64,000 nt of DNA, from NCBI RefSeq assembly GCF_019880545.1, contig NZ_JAINVW010000001.1, forward strand, positions 496,001 to 560,000, given 5' to 3'. This stretch comes from Flagellimonas meishanensis. GTDB taxonomy: Bacteria; Bacteroidota; Bacteroidia; Flavobacteriales; Flavobacteriaceae. Positions 27,030 to 35,386 of the stretch are shown here, one piece after another. Numbering within the stretch: position 1 is the stretch's first letter; the number at the start of each line of letters is the position of its first letter. The notes beneath the pieces were generated by a model. It had not been told where the DNA came from. It searched no databases and was given only the letters and a program-made list of their open reading frames with translations. Both the position numbers and the translations under genes were made by a program.

Positions 27030-27518
27030 TTATGATGGGTCTACCAAAAACAACGGCTGATCGAACTCTACCGGGGAAGAATCCTCTGCCAAGATCTTGA
27101 CAATTTTACCGGAAACTTCCGACTCAATGTCATTGAAAAGCTTCATGGCCTCGATAACACATAGCACATCCCCTTTTCCAATGGTGCTGCCCACCTCAAC
27201 AAAAGAGGGTTTATCGGGAGAAGGCTTTCTGTAAAAAGTTCCTATTATGGGAGACTTGATGGTTATATATTTTGATTCATCATCGGCCTTTTTTGGTTCT
27301 GTTGGAGCCGGTGCAGCAGGTTCCGCTGCGGTCGGCGCAGGGGCGGTTGCAACAGGTGCCTGTGGCATTGGCAGCTGTTGTACGATGGTTGTCTCAGGAG
27401 TGCTGTAGGGGGTCCCTGTTCGGATAGTGATCTTAATATCCTCCATTTCCAGCTTTACTTCACTGGCGCCCGATTTTGCAACAAACTTGATCAAGCTTTG
27501 AATTTCCTTAATATCCAT
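27030..27518 (-). CDS. accB: Biotin carboxyl carrier protein of acetyl-CoA carboxylase
   Basis: This carrier holds the biotin that accC carboxylates. The 162-residue protein has an N-terminal helical region, a mobile linker rich in Ala, Pro and Glu (residues about 50-80), and the biotinyl domain with the acceptor lysine in [13 protein letters not shown] near 128. The domain start [18 protein letters not shown] is typical. It follows fabH by 21 bases and precedes accC. Confidence 0.97.
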   Translation of the reverse strand: MDIKEIQSLIKFVAKSGASEVKLEMEDIKITIRTGTPYSTPETTIVQQLPMPQAPVATAPAPTAAEPAAPAPTEPKKADDESKYITIKSPIIGTFYRKPSPDKPSFVEVGSTIGKGDVLCVIEAMKLFNDIESEVSGKIVKILAEDSSPVEFDQPLFLVDPS

Positions 27519-27539
27519 GGAATGTGATTTAGTTAGTTT

Positions 27540-28538
27540 TTATTTTGAATTATAGGCCCATTTCAAATAAATGGCACCCCATGTAAAACCACCACCGAAG
27601 GCGGCAAAAATTAAATTATCTCCTTTTTTAAGTTGTTTTTCATAGTCGCTCAACAACAAAGGCAGTGTGGCCGAGGTGGTATTGCCATATCGGTCTATAT
27701 TGATCATGACCTTTTCCGGTTCCAGTCCCATTCTCTTAGCGGTGGCGTCTATGATTCGCCTATTGGCCTGATGGGGCACCAACCACTGTACATCCTCATG
27801 GGAAAGGTTGTTGCGCTCCATGACCAGAGCGGACACATCGGCCATGTTGGAAACGGCAAACTTAAAGACAGATTTGCCATCTTGGAAAACATAGTGTTGT
27901 TTGTTCTTGACCGTTTCCTCGGATGCGGGCAAAATGGAACCCCCTGCGTCTATTTTTAGAAATTGCCTGCCGACCCCATCTGTCCTCAAATATTCATCTT
28001 GAAGGCCCAACCCCTCGTGATTGGGTTCAAAGAGCACCGCTCCAGCACCATCGCCAAAAATGATGCATGTGGTACGATCGGTGTAATCAATGATGGAAGA
28101 CATTTTGTCGGCTCCTATGAGAAGAACTTTTTTGTACCTGCCGGACTCAATATAGCTTGCCGCTGTGGACATACCGTATAGAAAACTGGAACATGCCGCT
28201 TGAAGATCGTACGAAAAGGCATTTACGGCCCCAATTTCCGATGCTACGTAGGCGGCCGTGGCTGCCACAGGAAGGTCCGGTGTGGCGGTTGCCACCAAAA
28301 CAAAATCAATTTCCTTGGGGTCTACACCGCTTTTTTTGATAAGATCCTCTGCTGCTTTTATGGCCAAATAGGATGTTCCGGCGTTTTCCTTTTTAAGTAT
28401 CCTACGTTCCTTTATTCCCGTTCGGGTGGTGATCCATTCGTCGTTGGTGTCCACCATGGTTTCCAGCACTTTGTTGGACAGCACAAAATCTGGAACGTAG
28501 CTTCCCACAGCTGTAATCGCTGCCGTTGTTTTTTTCAT
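27540..28538 (-). CDS. fabH: Beta-ketoacyl-ACP synthase III
   Basis: FabH condenses acetyl-CoA (or branched acyl-CoA) with malonyl-ACP to start fatty-acid synthesis. The 332 residues hold the catalytic triad: Cys in QAACSSFLYG near 117, His in WLVPHQANRRI near 257, and Asn in RYGNTTSAT near 288. WITTRTGIKERR near 36 is the CoA contact. In flavobacteria branched starters are likely, which is inference. A terminator between rpmF and fabH suggests fabH-accB-accC has its own transcript. Confidence 0.96.
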   Translation of the reverse strand: MKKTTAAITAVGSYVPDFVLSNKVLETMVDTNDEWITTRTGIKERRILKKENAGTSYLAIKAAEDLIKKSGVDPKEIDFVLVATATPDLPVAATAAYVASEIGAVNAFSYDLQAACSSFLYGMSTAASYIESGRYKKVLLIGADKMSSIIDYTDRTTCIIFGDGAGAVLFEPNHEGLGLQDEYLRTDGVGRQFLKIDAGGSILPASEETVKNKQHYVFQDGKSVFKFAVSNMADVSALVMERNNLSHEDVQWLVPHQANRRIIDATAKRMGLEPEKVMINIDRYGNTTSATLPLLLSDYEKQLKKGDNLIFAAFGGGFTWGAIYLKWAYNSK

Positions 28539-28654
28539 ACTAGCGTCTTTTTATGTCAAAAACCTTGAAATTTGACCCAAAAGCTTTGAAAAATAGTCAT
28601 TTTATATGACTTTTTTATTAAAATGGCCTCGTTTTTAAAAATTAAACTTGGTCC

Positions 28655-28690
28655 ATAAAAAAACTCCCGCTGATGTGGTAACGGGAGTTG
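28655..28690 (-). terminator. Terminator between rpmF and fabH
   Basis: AACTCCCG (28662-28669) pairs with CGGGAGTT (28682-28689). On the minus strand a run of seven T follows. It lies 23 bases after the rpmF stop and upstream of fabH, so it may partly uncouple the two halves of this conserved cluster. Confidence 0.8.
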
Positions 28691-28712
28691 GTTCATTAAG
28701 GGGTACCGTGGT

Positions 28713-28913
28713 TTATGCAGCGGTTTCCTCTTCTGTTTTGTCAATCAAAACCTGGCCTCTGTAATAGAGTTTGCCCTCATGCCAGTGCGCCCTGTGGTAC
28801 AGGTGCATTTCTCCGGTCACGGAGTCTTTGGCAATTGTGGGCATGGACGCCTTGTAGTGGGTTCTTCTTTTGTCCCTTCTGGTTTTTGATGTTTTTCTTT
28901 TAGGATGTGCCAT
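28713..28913 (-). CDS. rpmF: 50S ribosomal protein L32
   Basis: The 66-residue protein begins [19 protein letters not shown], the standard L32 start, and continues with [18 protein letters not shown]. Length fits. The zinc-type Cys pairs found in some L32 proteins are absent here, so this is the Cys-free form. It lies 6 bases after the DUF177 gene, the widespread rpmF-yceD arrangement, and it ends at a terminator. Confidence 0.97.
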   Translation of the reverse strand: MAHPKRKTSKTRRDKRRTHYKASMPTIAKDSVTGEMHLYHRAHWHEGKLYYRGQVLIDKTEEETAA

Positions 28914-28919
28914 TGTAAC

Positions 28920-29450
28920 CTATTTGTCCGTTAATAATTTTTTTAAGCTATCCCATCTGGGATCTGTTTTTTCTGATTCTTTCTTTTTTTCCTTTGGCTG
29001 AAGTTCTTCCAGCTTTTCTAGAATATCCGATTTTAAAGTGCCGTCCAGTACCCCTGGATGCACCCTTTTTTGCGGAACGGCCAACACGAGCATTTCATAC
29101 ACATATTGGGCAATGTTGATTTGATGTTCCCCATGTGGGATGACCAACACCTCATCATTTTCATCATTGTATTCCTCCCCGAACTTTATGACCAAATGAA
29201 GCTCTGCGTCCACAGATTGATCAAATGGTTCGCCGGTCAAATCACAGTCCACATTCACCGTGCCCTTTGCCTCAAGTTTGAGTTCCATCATGGTACTCAA
29301 CTTGTCCAAAACGGCTACCACCGATACTTTGGCACCATTAAATTCTTGATATTCAAAAGATTCAAAGAACGCATTGTCAATTTCATACTCAAACCTGTGT
29401 TTTCCCAGCTTTAATCCCGAAAAGGGAATAGAAAACTCCTTCTGCTTCAT
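28920..29450 (-). CDS. DUF177 (YceD-like) protein
   Basis: I chose the ATG at 29450 (MKQKEFSIPFSGLKLG) over an upstream start with an atypical leader, giving 176 residues. The protein has the DUF177 pattern: early beta strands, EAKGTVNVDCDLTGEPFDQS near 75 (one Cys of the usual pair), EEYNDENDEVLVIPHGEHQI, and the helix YVYEMLVLAVPQKRVHP. It ends with DPRWDSLKKLL, the usual tail (DPRW..L). YceD family proteins are linked to 23S rRNA and ribosome assembly. Position next to rpmF supports the call. Confidence 0.93.
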   Translation of the reverse strand: MKQKEFSIPFSGLKLGKHRFEYEIDNAFFESFEYQEFNGAKVSVVAVLDKLSTMMELKLEAKGTVNVDCDLTGEPFDQSVDAELHLVIKFGEEYNDENDEVLVIPHGEHQINIAQYVYEMLVLAVPQKRVHPGVLDGTLKSDILEKLEELQPKEKKKESEKTDPRWDSLKKLLTDK

Positions 29451-29561
29451 CGCTTCTACACTTAATGTTTGTGTACCAGCCCTTAAAGGCGGGGGCAAAG
29501 ATACTATTTATTTGTAAAACTGCAATCTTGGGAAACAACAATTATCCTTTCCCCTAGATTT

Positions 29562-30614
29562 TTAGCTGGCGCGTTTTACCTTCTGCTTTTGCAGCGGATT
29601 CTTGGTCAGCTCTTCATACTCGGTTCTGTTCCTAAAAATCTGCATGGCCATAAAAACAGCTTCTTTAAAAGAGCTTTCATCGGCGATGCCTTTTCCGGCA
29701 ATCTCATAGGCCGTTCCATGGTCTGGGGATGTGCGGACCTTTTCCAGCCCAGCGGTGTAGTTTACTCCTTTGCCAAAAGAAAGTGTTTTAAACGGAATAA
29801 GCCCTTGATCGTGGTAAGCGGCCAAAACCGCATCAAATTTTTGATGTGCATTGGAGCCGAAAAAGCTGTCTGCTGAATAAGGCCCGAAGACCATGGTACC
29901 CTTGTCAAAAATCTCCTGTATGGTCGGCCTCAACACTTTGTCGTCCTCTTCGCCGATGGTGCCGTGGTCGCCACTATGCGGGTTGATTCCCAAAAGGGCT
30001 ATTTTTGGACGACGGATACCGAAATCCATCCTAAGCGATTTTTCCATAATAGCAACCTTGTCCCGAATTAGTTTTGGCGTGATGGCCGCAGCCACGTCCT
30101 TTACCGCGATATGGTCGGTCAACAGGCCGACCCTTAACGAATCGGCAATCATGAACATAAGGCTTTGTCCTTTCAGTTCTTTGGCCAAATAATCCGTATG
30201 TCCGGGAAACTTGAATTCCTCGGATTGTACGTTGTTCTTATTTATGGGAGCTGTGACGAGGACATCTATTTTTCCCTGTTTGAGCGCATCAACCGAAGCT
30301 TTCAGGGATGCAATGGCATATTGCCCTGCTTCTTTTGTCGCCTTTCCATATTCCATTTCCGGGGCATCTTTCCTGACGTTTACGACATTGATCTTTCCGT
30401 CAACCACATCAGAAGCATGCTGGACACCGTGAAAGGTAATGTCGATATTTATATCGGTCTTCTGCTGGGAAATTGTTTTGTTGGCGGCAAAGATCACAGG
30501 GGTGCAAAAATCCAACATTCTGATGTCCTGAAATGTCTTCAAAATCACCTCGCACCCTATTCCGTTAACATCCCCAACCGATATGCCCAACCGTATTTTT
30601 TGATCTTCGTTCAT
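29562..30614 (-). CDS. pdxA: 4-hydroxythreonine-4-phosphate dehydrogenase
   Basis: PdxA oxidises 4-phosphohydroxythreonine in the deoxyxylulose-dependent vitamin B6 pathway. The 350 residues have the NAD- and metal-binding marks: GISVGDVNGIGCEVI near 9-23, TAPINKNNVQSEEF near 120, FPGHTDYLA (first metal His) and AAYHDQGLIPFK near 275 (another His). Length is normal. It is transcribed leftward, diverging from ribE with a 58-base gap to that gene's ATG at 30673. Confidence 0.96.
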   Translation of the reverse strand: MNEDQKIRLGISVGDVNGIGCEVILKTFQDIRMLDFCTPVIFAANKTISQQKTDINIDITFHGVQHASDVVDGKINVVNVRKDAPEMEYGKATKEAGQYAIASLKASVDALKQGKIDVLVTAPINKNNVQSEEFKFPGHTDYLAKELKGQSLMFMIADSLRVGLLTDHIAVKDVAAAITPKLIRDKVAIMEKSLRMDFGIRRPKIALLGINPHSGDHGTIGEEDDKVLRPTIQEIFDKGTMVFGPYSADSFFGSNAHQKFDAVLAAYHDQGLIPFKTLSFGKGVNYTAGLEKVRTSPDHGTAYEIAGKGIADESSFKEAVFMAMQIFRNRTEYEELTKNPLQKQKVKRAS

Positions 30615-30672
30615 AGATTCTTTGCCGATATGGCTACTTTTACATCACAAAACTACTCAATTAATAGGATTC

Positions 30673-31263
30673 ATGTTCACAGGTATTATAGAGACCTTGG
30701 GAAAGGTGGAGAAACTTGAGAAGGAAGGTGGCAATCTTCACATTACAATTGCCTCTCCCATGACCACAGAGTTGAAGATAGACCAAAGCGTTTCACACAA
30801 CGGGGTTTGCCTTACGGTTGTTGCGTTGGATGAAGGTTGCTACACGGTAACCGCCATTGAGGAAACCTTGAGCAAGACCAATTTGGAAGATTTGAGGGTT
30901 GGTTCGGTCGTCAATCTTGAGCGTGCCATGAAACTCGGGGCAAGATTGGACGGGCATTTGGTGCAGGGCCATGTGGACCAGACCGCAGTCTGCTCTTCCA
31001 TCGATCAAAAAGATGGCAGTTGGATCTTCAGTTTTGCTTATGACCCTTCGTTGAATAATATTACCATTGAAAAAGGTTCCATTACGGTTGATGGGGTAAG
31101 CCTAACCGTTATCGATTCAAAAAAAGACGGTTTTAGCGTTGCAATTATTCCCTATACCTATGAGCATACCCGATTCCATTCGTATAAAACAGGCACAAGG
31201 GTGAACCTGGAGTTTGATGTAATAGGGAAATATGTGGCCAAGTTGATGGGGGCCAGGAATTAA
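30673..31263 (+). CDS. ribE: Riboflavin synthase (alpha subunit)
   Basis: The enzyme dismutates two 6,7-dimethyl-8-ribityllumazine molecules to riboflavin. I chose the ATG at 30673, since MFTGIIETLGKVEKL is the family start; the open frame reaches 30622 but that would add an odd leader. The 196 residues show two repeated lumazine-binding barrels: VSHNGVCLTVV near 43 with LGARLDGHLVQGHVDQT, and ITVDGVSLTVID with VNLEFDVIGKYVAK. It diverges from pdxA. Confidence 0.96.
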   Translation: MFTGIIETLGKVEKLEKEGGNLHITIASPMTTELKIDQSVSHNGVCLTVVALDEGCYTVTAIEETLSKTNLEDLRVGSVVNLERAMKLGARLDGHLVQGHVDQTAVCSSIDQKDGSWIFSFAYDPSLNNITIEKGSITVDGVSLTVIDSKKDGFSVAIIPYTYEHTRFHSYKTGTRVNLEFDVIGKYVAKLMGARN

Positions 31264-31391
31264 AAATGAGTGGGCAAACGCTGAAAGTCGCCCATTTGAA
31301 AAACCTTGTATTGAAATAATCCTTAATATTTCACTCAACAAAAATATAATCTTTCACCGCATTGATGCGAAGCGGTCCCATTTCCAATAAC

Positions 31392-32480
31392 TCAGACTTT
31401 GATGAAAATCTTTCTTTTATACATCACATAGGCCACAAGACAATAAAAAGCGACCACGCTCAACCCATAGAGCAGTGATGAAAACTCCATGGAGATGAAG
31501 TCGTGCACATAAATTGTATTGAAAAGCCATCCGTGAAGCGAGGTTTCCCCATCCACTTTGATTGAATAAAAGAGTTTTGTGATAAAACTCGACAGGAAAT
31601 ACACCGCTATGGCATTGGCGCCAGCATATCTAAAAATGCTTCCAAACTTAATGCCCTTTACGTCGGTGAGATAATAAATCAAAGCCAATACAACATTGGC
31701 CCACCCTGCGGTTACCAAAACAAAACTGCTTGTCCAAAGTGCCTTGTTGATGGGAAAGATAAAATCCCAAAGGTGTCCAACAATCAACAACGCCCCTCCA
31801 AGTCCGAACAAAATTGTGGTCTTTTTTTCCTGTTTTGATCTCAATATCAATCCGGTAAAAATTCCGAGAAGGGAGCTTACTATGGATGGAATAGTGCTCA
31901 ACAGCCCTTCAGGATCGTAGTCGGGCTTGTAATTGTGTGAACCAAATACTTTTACATCAATATAATTGGCCAAATTGTTAGGTGCACGATCAAAGGTAGA
32001 TGCCACTCCTTCCACCTGAACGAATGCCATCAATGCCCAATAGCCCACCAGAAGAAATATGGCTACGCCAACCAGCTTCTTCCAATCCAAATTGAGAAAG
32101 AGGATTGCCGCAAAAAAGAAAACCACGCCAATTCGCTGCAGCACCCCAGGAAAACGAATTTCACTGAACTCCTTTATAAATGGAAAACTGATAGTAAAAG
32201 CTCCAAGAAAAAGTCCGAGGCCAATGAGTTTCAAGGTCCGAACGGATATCTTTTTATAGGTTGCTGCATTGGCCTCCTTGTTCTGATAGGCAAACACTAT
32301 GGAAGTACCCACTATAAAAAGGAAAAATGGAAACACCAAATCGGTCGGTGTGTAGCCATGCCACTCGGCATGCAACAGTGGGGCATACACATTGGACCAC
32401 GTACCCGGGGTATTTACCAATATCATCAATACTATGGTGGCTCCCCTAAAAATGTCAACGGACAATACCCTGTTCTTCAT
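31392..32480 (-). CDS. NagX-like membrane acyltransferase (DUF5009/heparan-glucosaminide acetyltransferase type)
   Basis: The 362-residue protein has about ten hydrophobic segments. It begins with the family signature RVLSVDIFRGATIVLMILVN and contains LHAEWHGYTPTDLVFPFFLF near 36-55, the region with the catalytic-type His of acyltransferase-3 and HGSNAT-like enzymes. Such proteins acetylate amino sugars across the membrane, or act as sugar carriers (NagX). The sodium:solute symporter lies just 7 bases upstream in the same direction, so they are one operon. A combined role in amino-sugar import or modification is inference. Confidence 0.85.
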   Translation of the reverse strand: MKNRVLSVDIFRGATIVLMILVNTPGTWSNVYAPLLHAEWHGYTPTDLVFPFFLFIVGTSIVFAYQNKEANAATYKKISVRTLKLIGLGLFLGAFTISFPFIKEFSEIRFPGVLQRIGVVFFFAAILFLNLDWKKLVGVAIFLLVGYWALMAFVQVEGVASTFDRAPNNLANYIDVKVFGSHNYKPDYDPEGLLSTIPSIVSSLLGIFTGLILRSKQEKKTTILFGLGGALLIVGHLWDFIFPINKALWTSSFVLVTAGWANVVLALIYYLTDVKGIKFGSIFRYAGANAIAVYFLSSFITKLFYSIKVDGETSLHGWLFNTIYVHDFISMEFSSLLYGLSVVAFYCLVAYVMYKRKIFIKV

Positions 32481-32487
32481 GATGTTC

Positions 32488-34299
32488 TTATAAGATGGTT
32501 TCTTTTATTCTATTCCAAACTTTTACCAACAAAATCCCTGAAATTGCTGCCACTCCGGTCAATATCGATGCCAAGACAGTTTCTCCATATATCCAATACC
32601 CGGTGGCGAACATAATGGAATAAATCAAAACCACACCGAGCAACATGGCCGTAATGCCGGAGGGCACACTCCACTTTTCGTTGGACTCCACGATGTGAAC
32701 ATTATCCGCTTGAGCTTCATGGACCACCTTGGCCCATCCTGGGCCTCCGGGCTGTATTCTTCTGTAAAAACTTCTTAGCACTTCCTTGGTTTCAGGTTGG
32801 GTGACAAAGGTGGCCGTAAGCCAAATAATGGTAGTAATGGCCATGATAAAGGGAAGCTCTCCCCATTCTGGCAATACTCCTGCTTCGGCACCAAAAAGAA
32901 CGTCTCTCAGTGAAGTGGTCTCCAAAAGAATGGCCAATATTCCTGAAGAAAACATGGCTGTAATCTCGCTCCATGCGTTGATGCGCCACCAGAACCACCT
33001 CAAAATAAAGATGAGTCCCGTTCCTGCCCCAAACGACAACAGCAGGTTGAAAATTCCCATGGCATTCTGCATCGCCAATGCCAAAAAGGCGCTCAACAAC
33101 ATCAGTACTACCGTCGATAGCCTACCAACGGCTACCATTTGTTTTTCAGTTGCGTCTGGATTTACCTGCTGCTTATAAAAATCATAAACAATATAGGAAG
33201 AGCCCCAATTCAGTTGGGTGGAAATTGTACTCATGTAAGCGGCCACCAAAGACGCCAAAACCAATCCTAGCAATCCGCTGGGCAGTTTGGTGAGCATTGC
33301 TGAATAAGCCAGGTCATGGCCCAGCTTATCGGCTGCAACATTCGGAAAGGCTTCATGGATGCTTGCCACATCTGGGTACACGACTAAAGAAGCCAGAGCC
33401 ACCAATATCCATGGCCAGGGCCTAAGGGCATAATGCATGATGTTGAAAAAAAAGGTTGCCCCTATGGCATGGTTCTCGTTCTTTGCGGCCAGCATTCGTT
33501 GCGCAATATATCCTCCGCCGCCGGGTTCTCCGCCAGGGTACCATGAACTCCACCATTGCACCGCCAATGGAATCACAAGTATGGTGATTACAGCTTTTGT
33601 GTCGCTCAAATCGGGAAGAATACTTATTTTGTCCTTAACATTTTCATTATCAATGATTGCCTGAATTCCGCCCACTTCAGGCAAATTGACCAGATAATAG
33701 GCCGCGCCGATTGCCCCGGCCATCGCCACGAAAAACAATAGAAAATCACTGTAGACCACGCCCTTGAACCCTCCCAGTGCACTGAATATTACCGTGATCA
33801 GTCCTGCAGCCACAACGGTTACCCAAGGTTCCAGGCCCAACATTACTCCCCCGATCTTTATGGCTGCAAGCGTAACCGCGGACATGGTAATCACGTTGAA
33901 AATGACCCCAAGGTATATGGCCCTGAACTTTCTTAAAAAGCTTGCCGCCTTTCCTCCATAACGTATTTCATAAAATTCCAAATCGGTTTTAACATTGGAT
34001 TTCCTCCAGAGCTTGGCATAAACAAACACGGTGAGCATCCCGGTGACCAAAAAACACCACCAGCCCCAGTTCCCAGAAACCCCATTGGAACGTACCAAAT
34101 CGGTCACCAGGTTTGGGGTGTCCGTTGAAAAAGTCGTGGCGACCATTGAAAGTCCCAACAGCCACCAGGGCATGGTCCTTCCCGACAGAAAATATTCTGA
34201 TGAGCTTTTTCCAGATTTTTTTGAAACATATACTCCTATAAAAAGGACTATGGCGAAGAATCCGAAAATTATAAAATAATCTAAGGTTTGGATATCCAT
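32488..34299 (-). CDS. Sodium:solute symporter family protein
   Basis: The 603-residue inner-membrane carrier matches the SSS (LeuT-fold) group. It has FIGVYVSKKSGKSSSEYFLSG after the first helix, MPWWLLGLSMVATTFSTDTP near 43-62, SALGGFKGVVYSDFL near 178, and more than a dozen hydrophobic segments. Solutes of this family include sugars, amino acids and sialic acid; here they are unknown. It is co-transcribed with the NagX-like gene and diverges from a TauE-like permease across a symmetric promoter region (34324-34353). Confidence 0.9.
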   Translation of the reverse strand: MDIQTLDYFIIFGFFAIVLFIGVYVSKKSGKSSSEYFLSGRTMPWWLLGLSMVATTFSTDTPNLVTDLVRSNGVSGNWGWWCFLVTGMLTVFVYAKLWRKSNVKTDLEFYEIRYGGKAASFLRKFRAIYLGVIFNVITMSAVTLAAIKIGGVMLGLEPWVTVVAAGLITVIFSALGGFKGVVYSDFLLFFVAMAGAIGAAYYLVNLPEVGGIQAIIDNENVKDKISILPDLSDTKAVITILVIPLAVQWWSSWYPGGEPGGGGYIAQRMLAAKNENHAIGATFFFNIMHYALRPWPWILVALASLVVYPDVASIHEAFPNVAADKLGHDLAYSAMLTKLPSGLLGLVLASLVAAYMSTISTQLNWGSSYIVYDFYKQQVNPDATEKQMVAVGRLSTVVLMLLSAFLALAMQNAMGIFNLLLSFGAGTGLIFILRWFWWRINAWSEITAMFSSGILAILLETTSLRDVLFGAEAGVLPEWGELPFIMAITTIIWLTATFVTQPETKEVLRSFYRRIQPGGPGWAKVVHEAQADNVHIVESNEKWSVPSGITAMLLGVVLIYSIMFATGYWIYGETVLASILTGVAAISGILLVKVWNRIKETIL

Positions 34300-34323
34300 T
34301 TTAAATCATGATTGGTACGTGCT

Positions 34324-34353
34324 TAAAGGTATAGTTTTTTTAAAATACCTTTA
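34324..34353. promoter_or_regulatory. Symmetric divergent -7 promoter elements
   Basis: TAAAGGTAT (34324-34332) and ATACCTTTA (34345-34353) are perfect inverted arms of 9 bases with 12 bases between. Each reads TACCTTTA outward, one mismatch from the -7 consensus TAnnTTTG. They face the symporter (ATG 34299) and the TauE-like gene (34378). The divergent promoter role is inference; an operator is the alternative. Confidence 0.45.
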
Positions 34354-34377
34354 CATTTTGTTCGCTAAACCAATCCT

Positions 34378-35133
34378 TTGATTCTATTCGCTTCATCAGA
34401 GCCCACACTGTTTGGCTGGTTCTTGGCATCGGTTGCCACTTTTTTGATAGGTGCCTCCAAGGCGGGGCTCAAAGGAATGTCCATATTCAATGTCACTTTA
34501 ATGGCCCTGGCCTTTGGTGCGCGCCAATCCACTGGCTTGATCATGCCCTTATTGTTGGCAGGAGATGTTTTTGCGGTGCTCTACTACAATCGGCATGCCC
34601 AGTGGAAGTATATTTTTAAGTTCTTACCTTGGATGGTTCTGGGCATTCTCATCGGTGTTCTTGTTGGGAAGGATTTGCCCGAAAAAGAGTTCAAATGGGG
34701 GATGGTGGTGGTGATTTTTATCAGCTTGGGGCTGCTTTATTGGTGGGAAAGAAGAAAATCCACGGTCACACCATCACACTGGGCTTTTTCGGGATCTATG
34801 GGGATTATGGCGGGCATCTGTACCATGATTGGCAATTTGGCCGGGGCCTTTACCAACATCTTCTTTTTGGCAATGCGCTTACCCAAAAATGAGTTCGTGG
34901 GAACGGCTGCTTGGCTTTTTTTCATTACCAATCTCTTTAAATTGCCATTTCATATTTGGGTATGGGAAACTATTTCCACGGAAACACTGGTCATCAACCT
35001 AAAGTTGCTGCCAGCAATCGGGGCTGGATTGCTTTTTGGTGTTTTTATTGTGAAGAAAATCAATGAGCGTAATTATAAGCGGTTTATCCTGATTGTTACT
35101 GCAATAGGGGCAGTGGCGATGCTTTTTAAATAA
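34378..35133 (+). CDS. TauE/SafE-type (sulfite exporter family) permease
   Basis: The 251-residue protein has eight or so hydrophobic segments with the family's early motif LIGASKAGLKGMSIFNV near 22-38, and MAGICTMIGNLAGAFTNIF near 143. TauE/SafE proteins move sulfonates, sulfite or other organic anions. The first codon is TTG at 34378; no ATG lies upstream in frame before a plausible promoter at 34345-34353. The leader would be only about 25 bases. It stands alone, diverging from the symporter gene. The substrate is unknown. Confidence 0.85.
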   Translation: MILFASSEPTLFGWFLASVATFLIGASKAGLKGMSIFNVTLMALAFGARQSTGLIMPLLLAGDVFAVLYYNRHAQWKYIFKFLPWMVLGILIGVLVGKDLPEKEFKWGMVVVIFISLGLLYWWERRKSTVTPSHWAFSGSMGIMAGICTMIGNLAGAFTNIFFLAMRLPKNEFVGTAAWLFFITNLFKLPFHIWVWETISTETLVINLKLLPAIGAGLLFGVFIVKKINERNYKRFILIVTAIGAVAMLFK

Positions 35134-35295
35134 TTCCAGTGGTTAATGGTCCATCCAAAATCTAATCTATAATCTTTGGCACATGAAACCACGTGCTTCC
35201 TCAATTCTTGAAGAGAGAACATATTGGTTGATGGAAAACCTTCGAAAGAAGTAAGTAATGTTTACTTTTTTTATGCACGCGTCTGTTAAACTTGG

Positions 35296-35329
35296 TCTCT
35301 TTATCAAATTTTAAAGAGATAATTGATAA
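35296..35329. promoter_or_regulatory. Overlapping inverted repeats before the propeller protein gene
   Basis: TCTCTTTA (35296-35303) pairs with TAAAGAGA (35312-35319), and TTATCAA (35301-35307) pairs with TTGATAA (35323-35329). The two palindromes overlap and so could form exclusive hairpins or bind a dimeric regulator. They lie 58 bases before the ATG at 35387. Function is unproven; the region is AT-rich. Confidence 0.35.
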
Positions 35330-35386
35330 TTTAAAGGTTCAATCATCATTGCTGCTGTTCTTTCATTTCAGCGCCAAAAAACGTAC

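Noticed and set aside
35183-35254. 23-codon ATG frame between the TauE-like and propeller genes
   Set aside because: Too short, no promoter or family features; chance frame likely.
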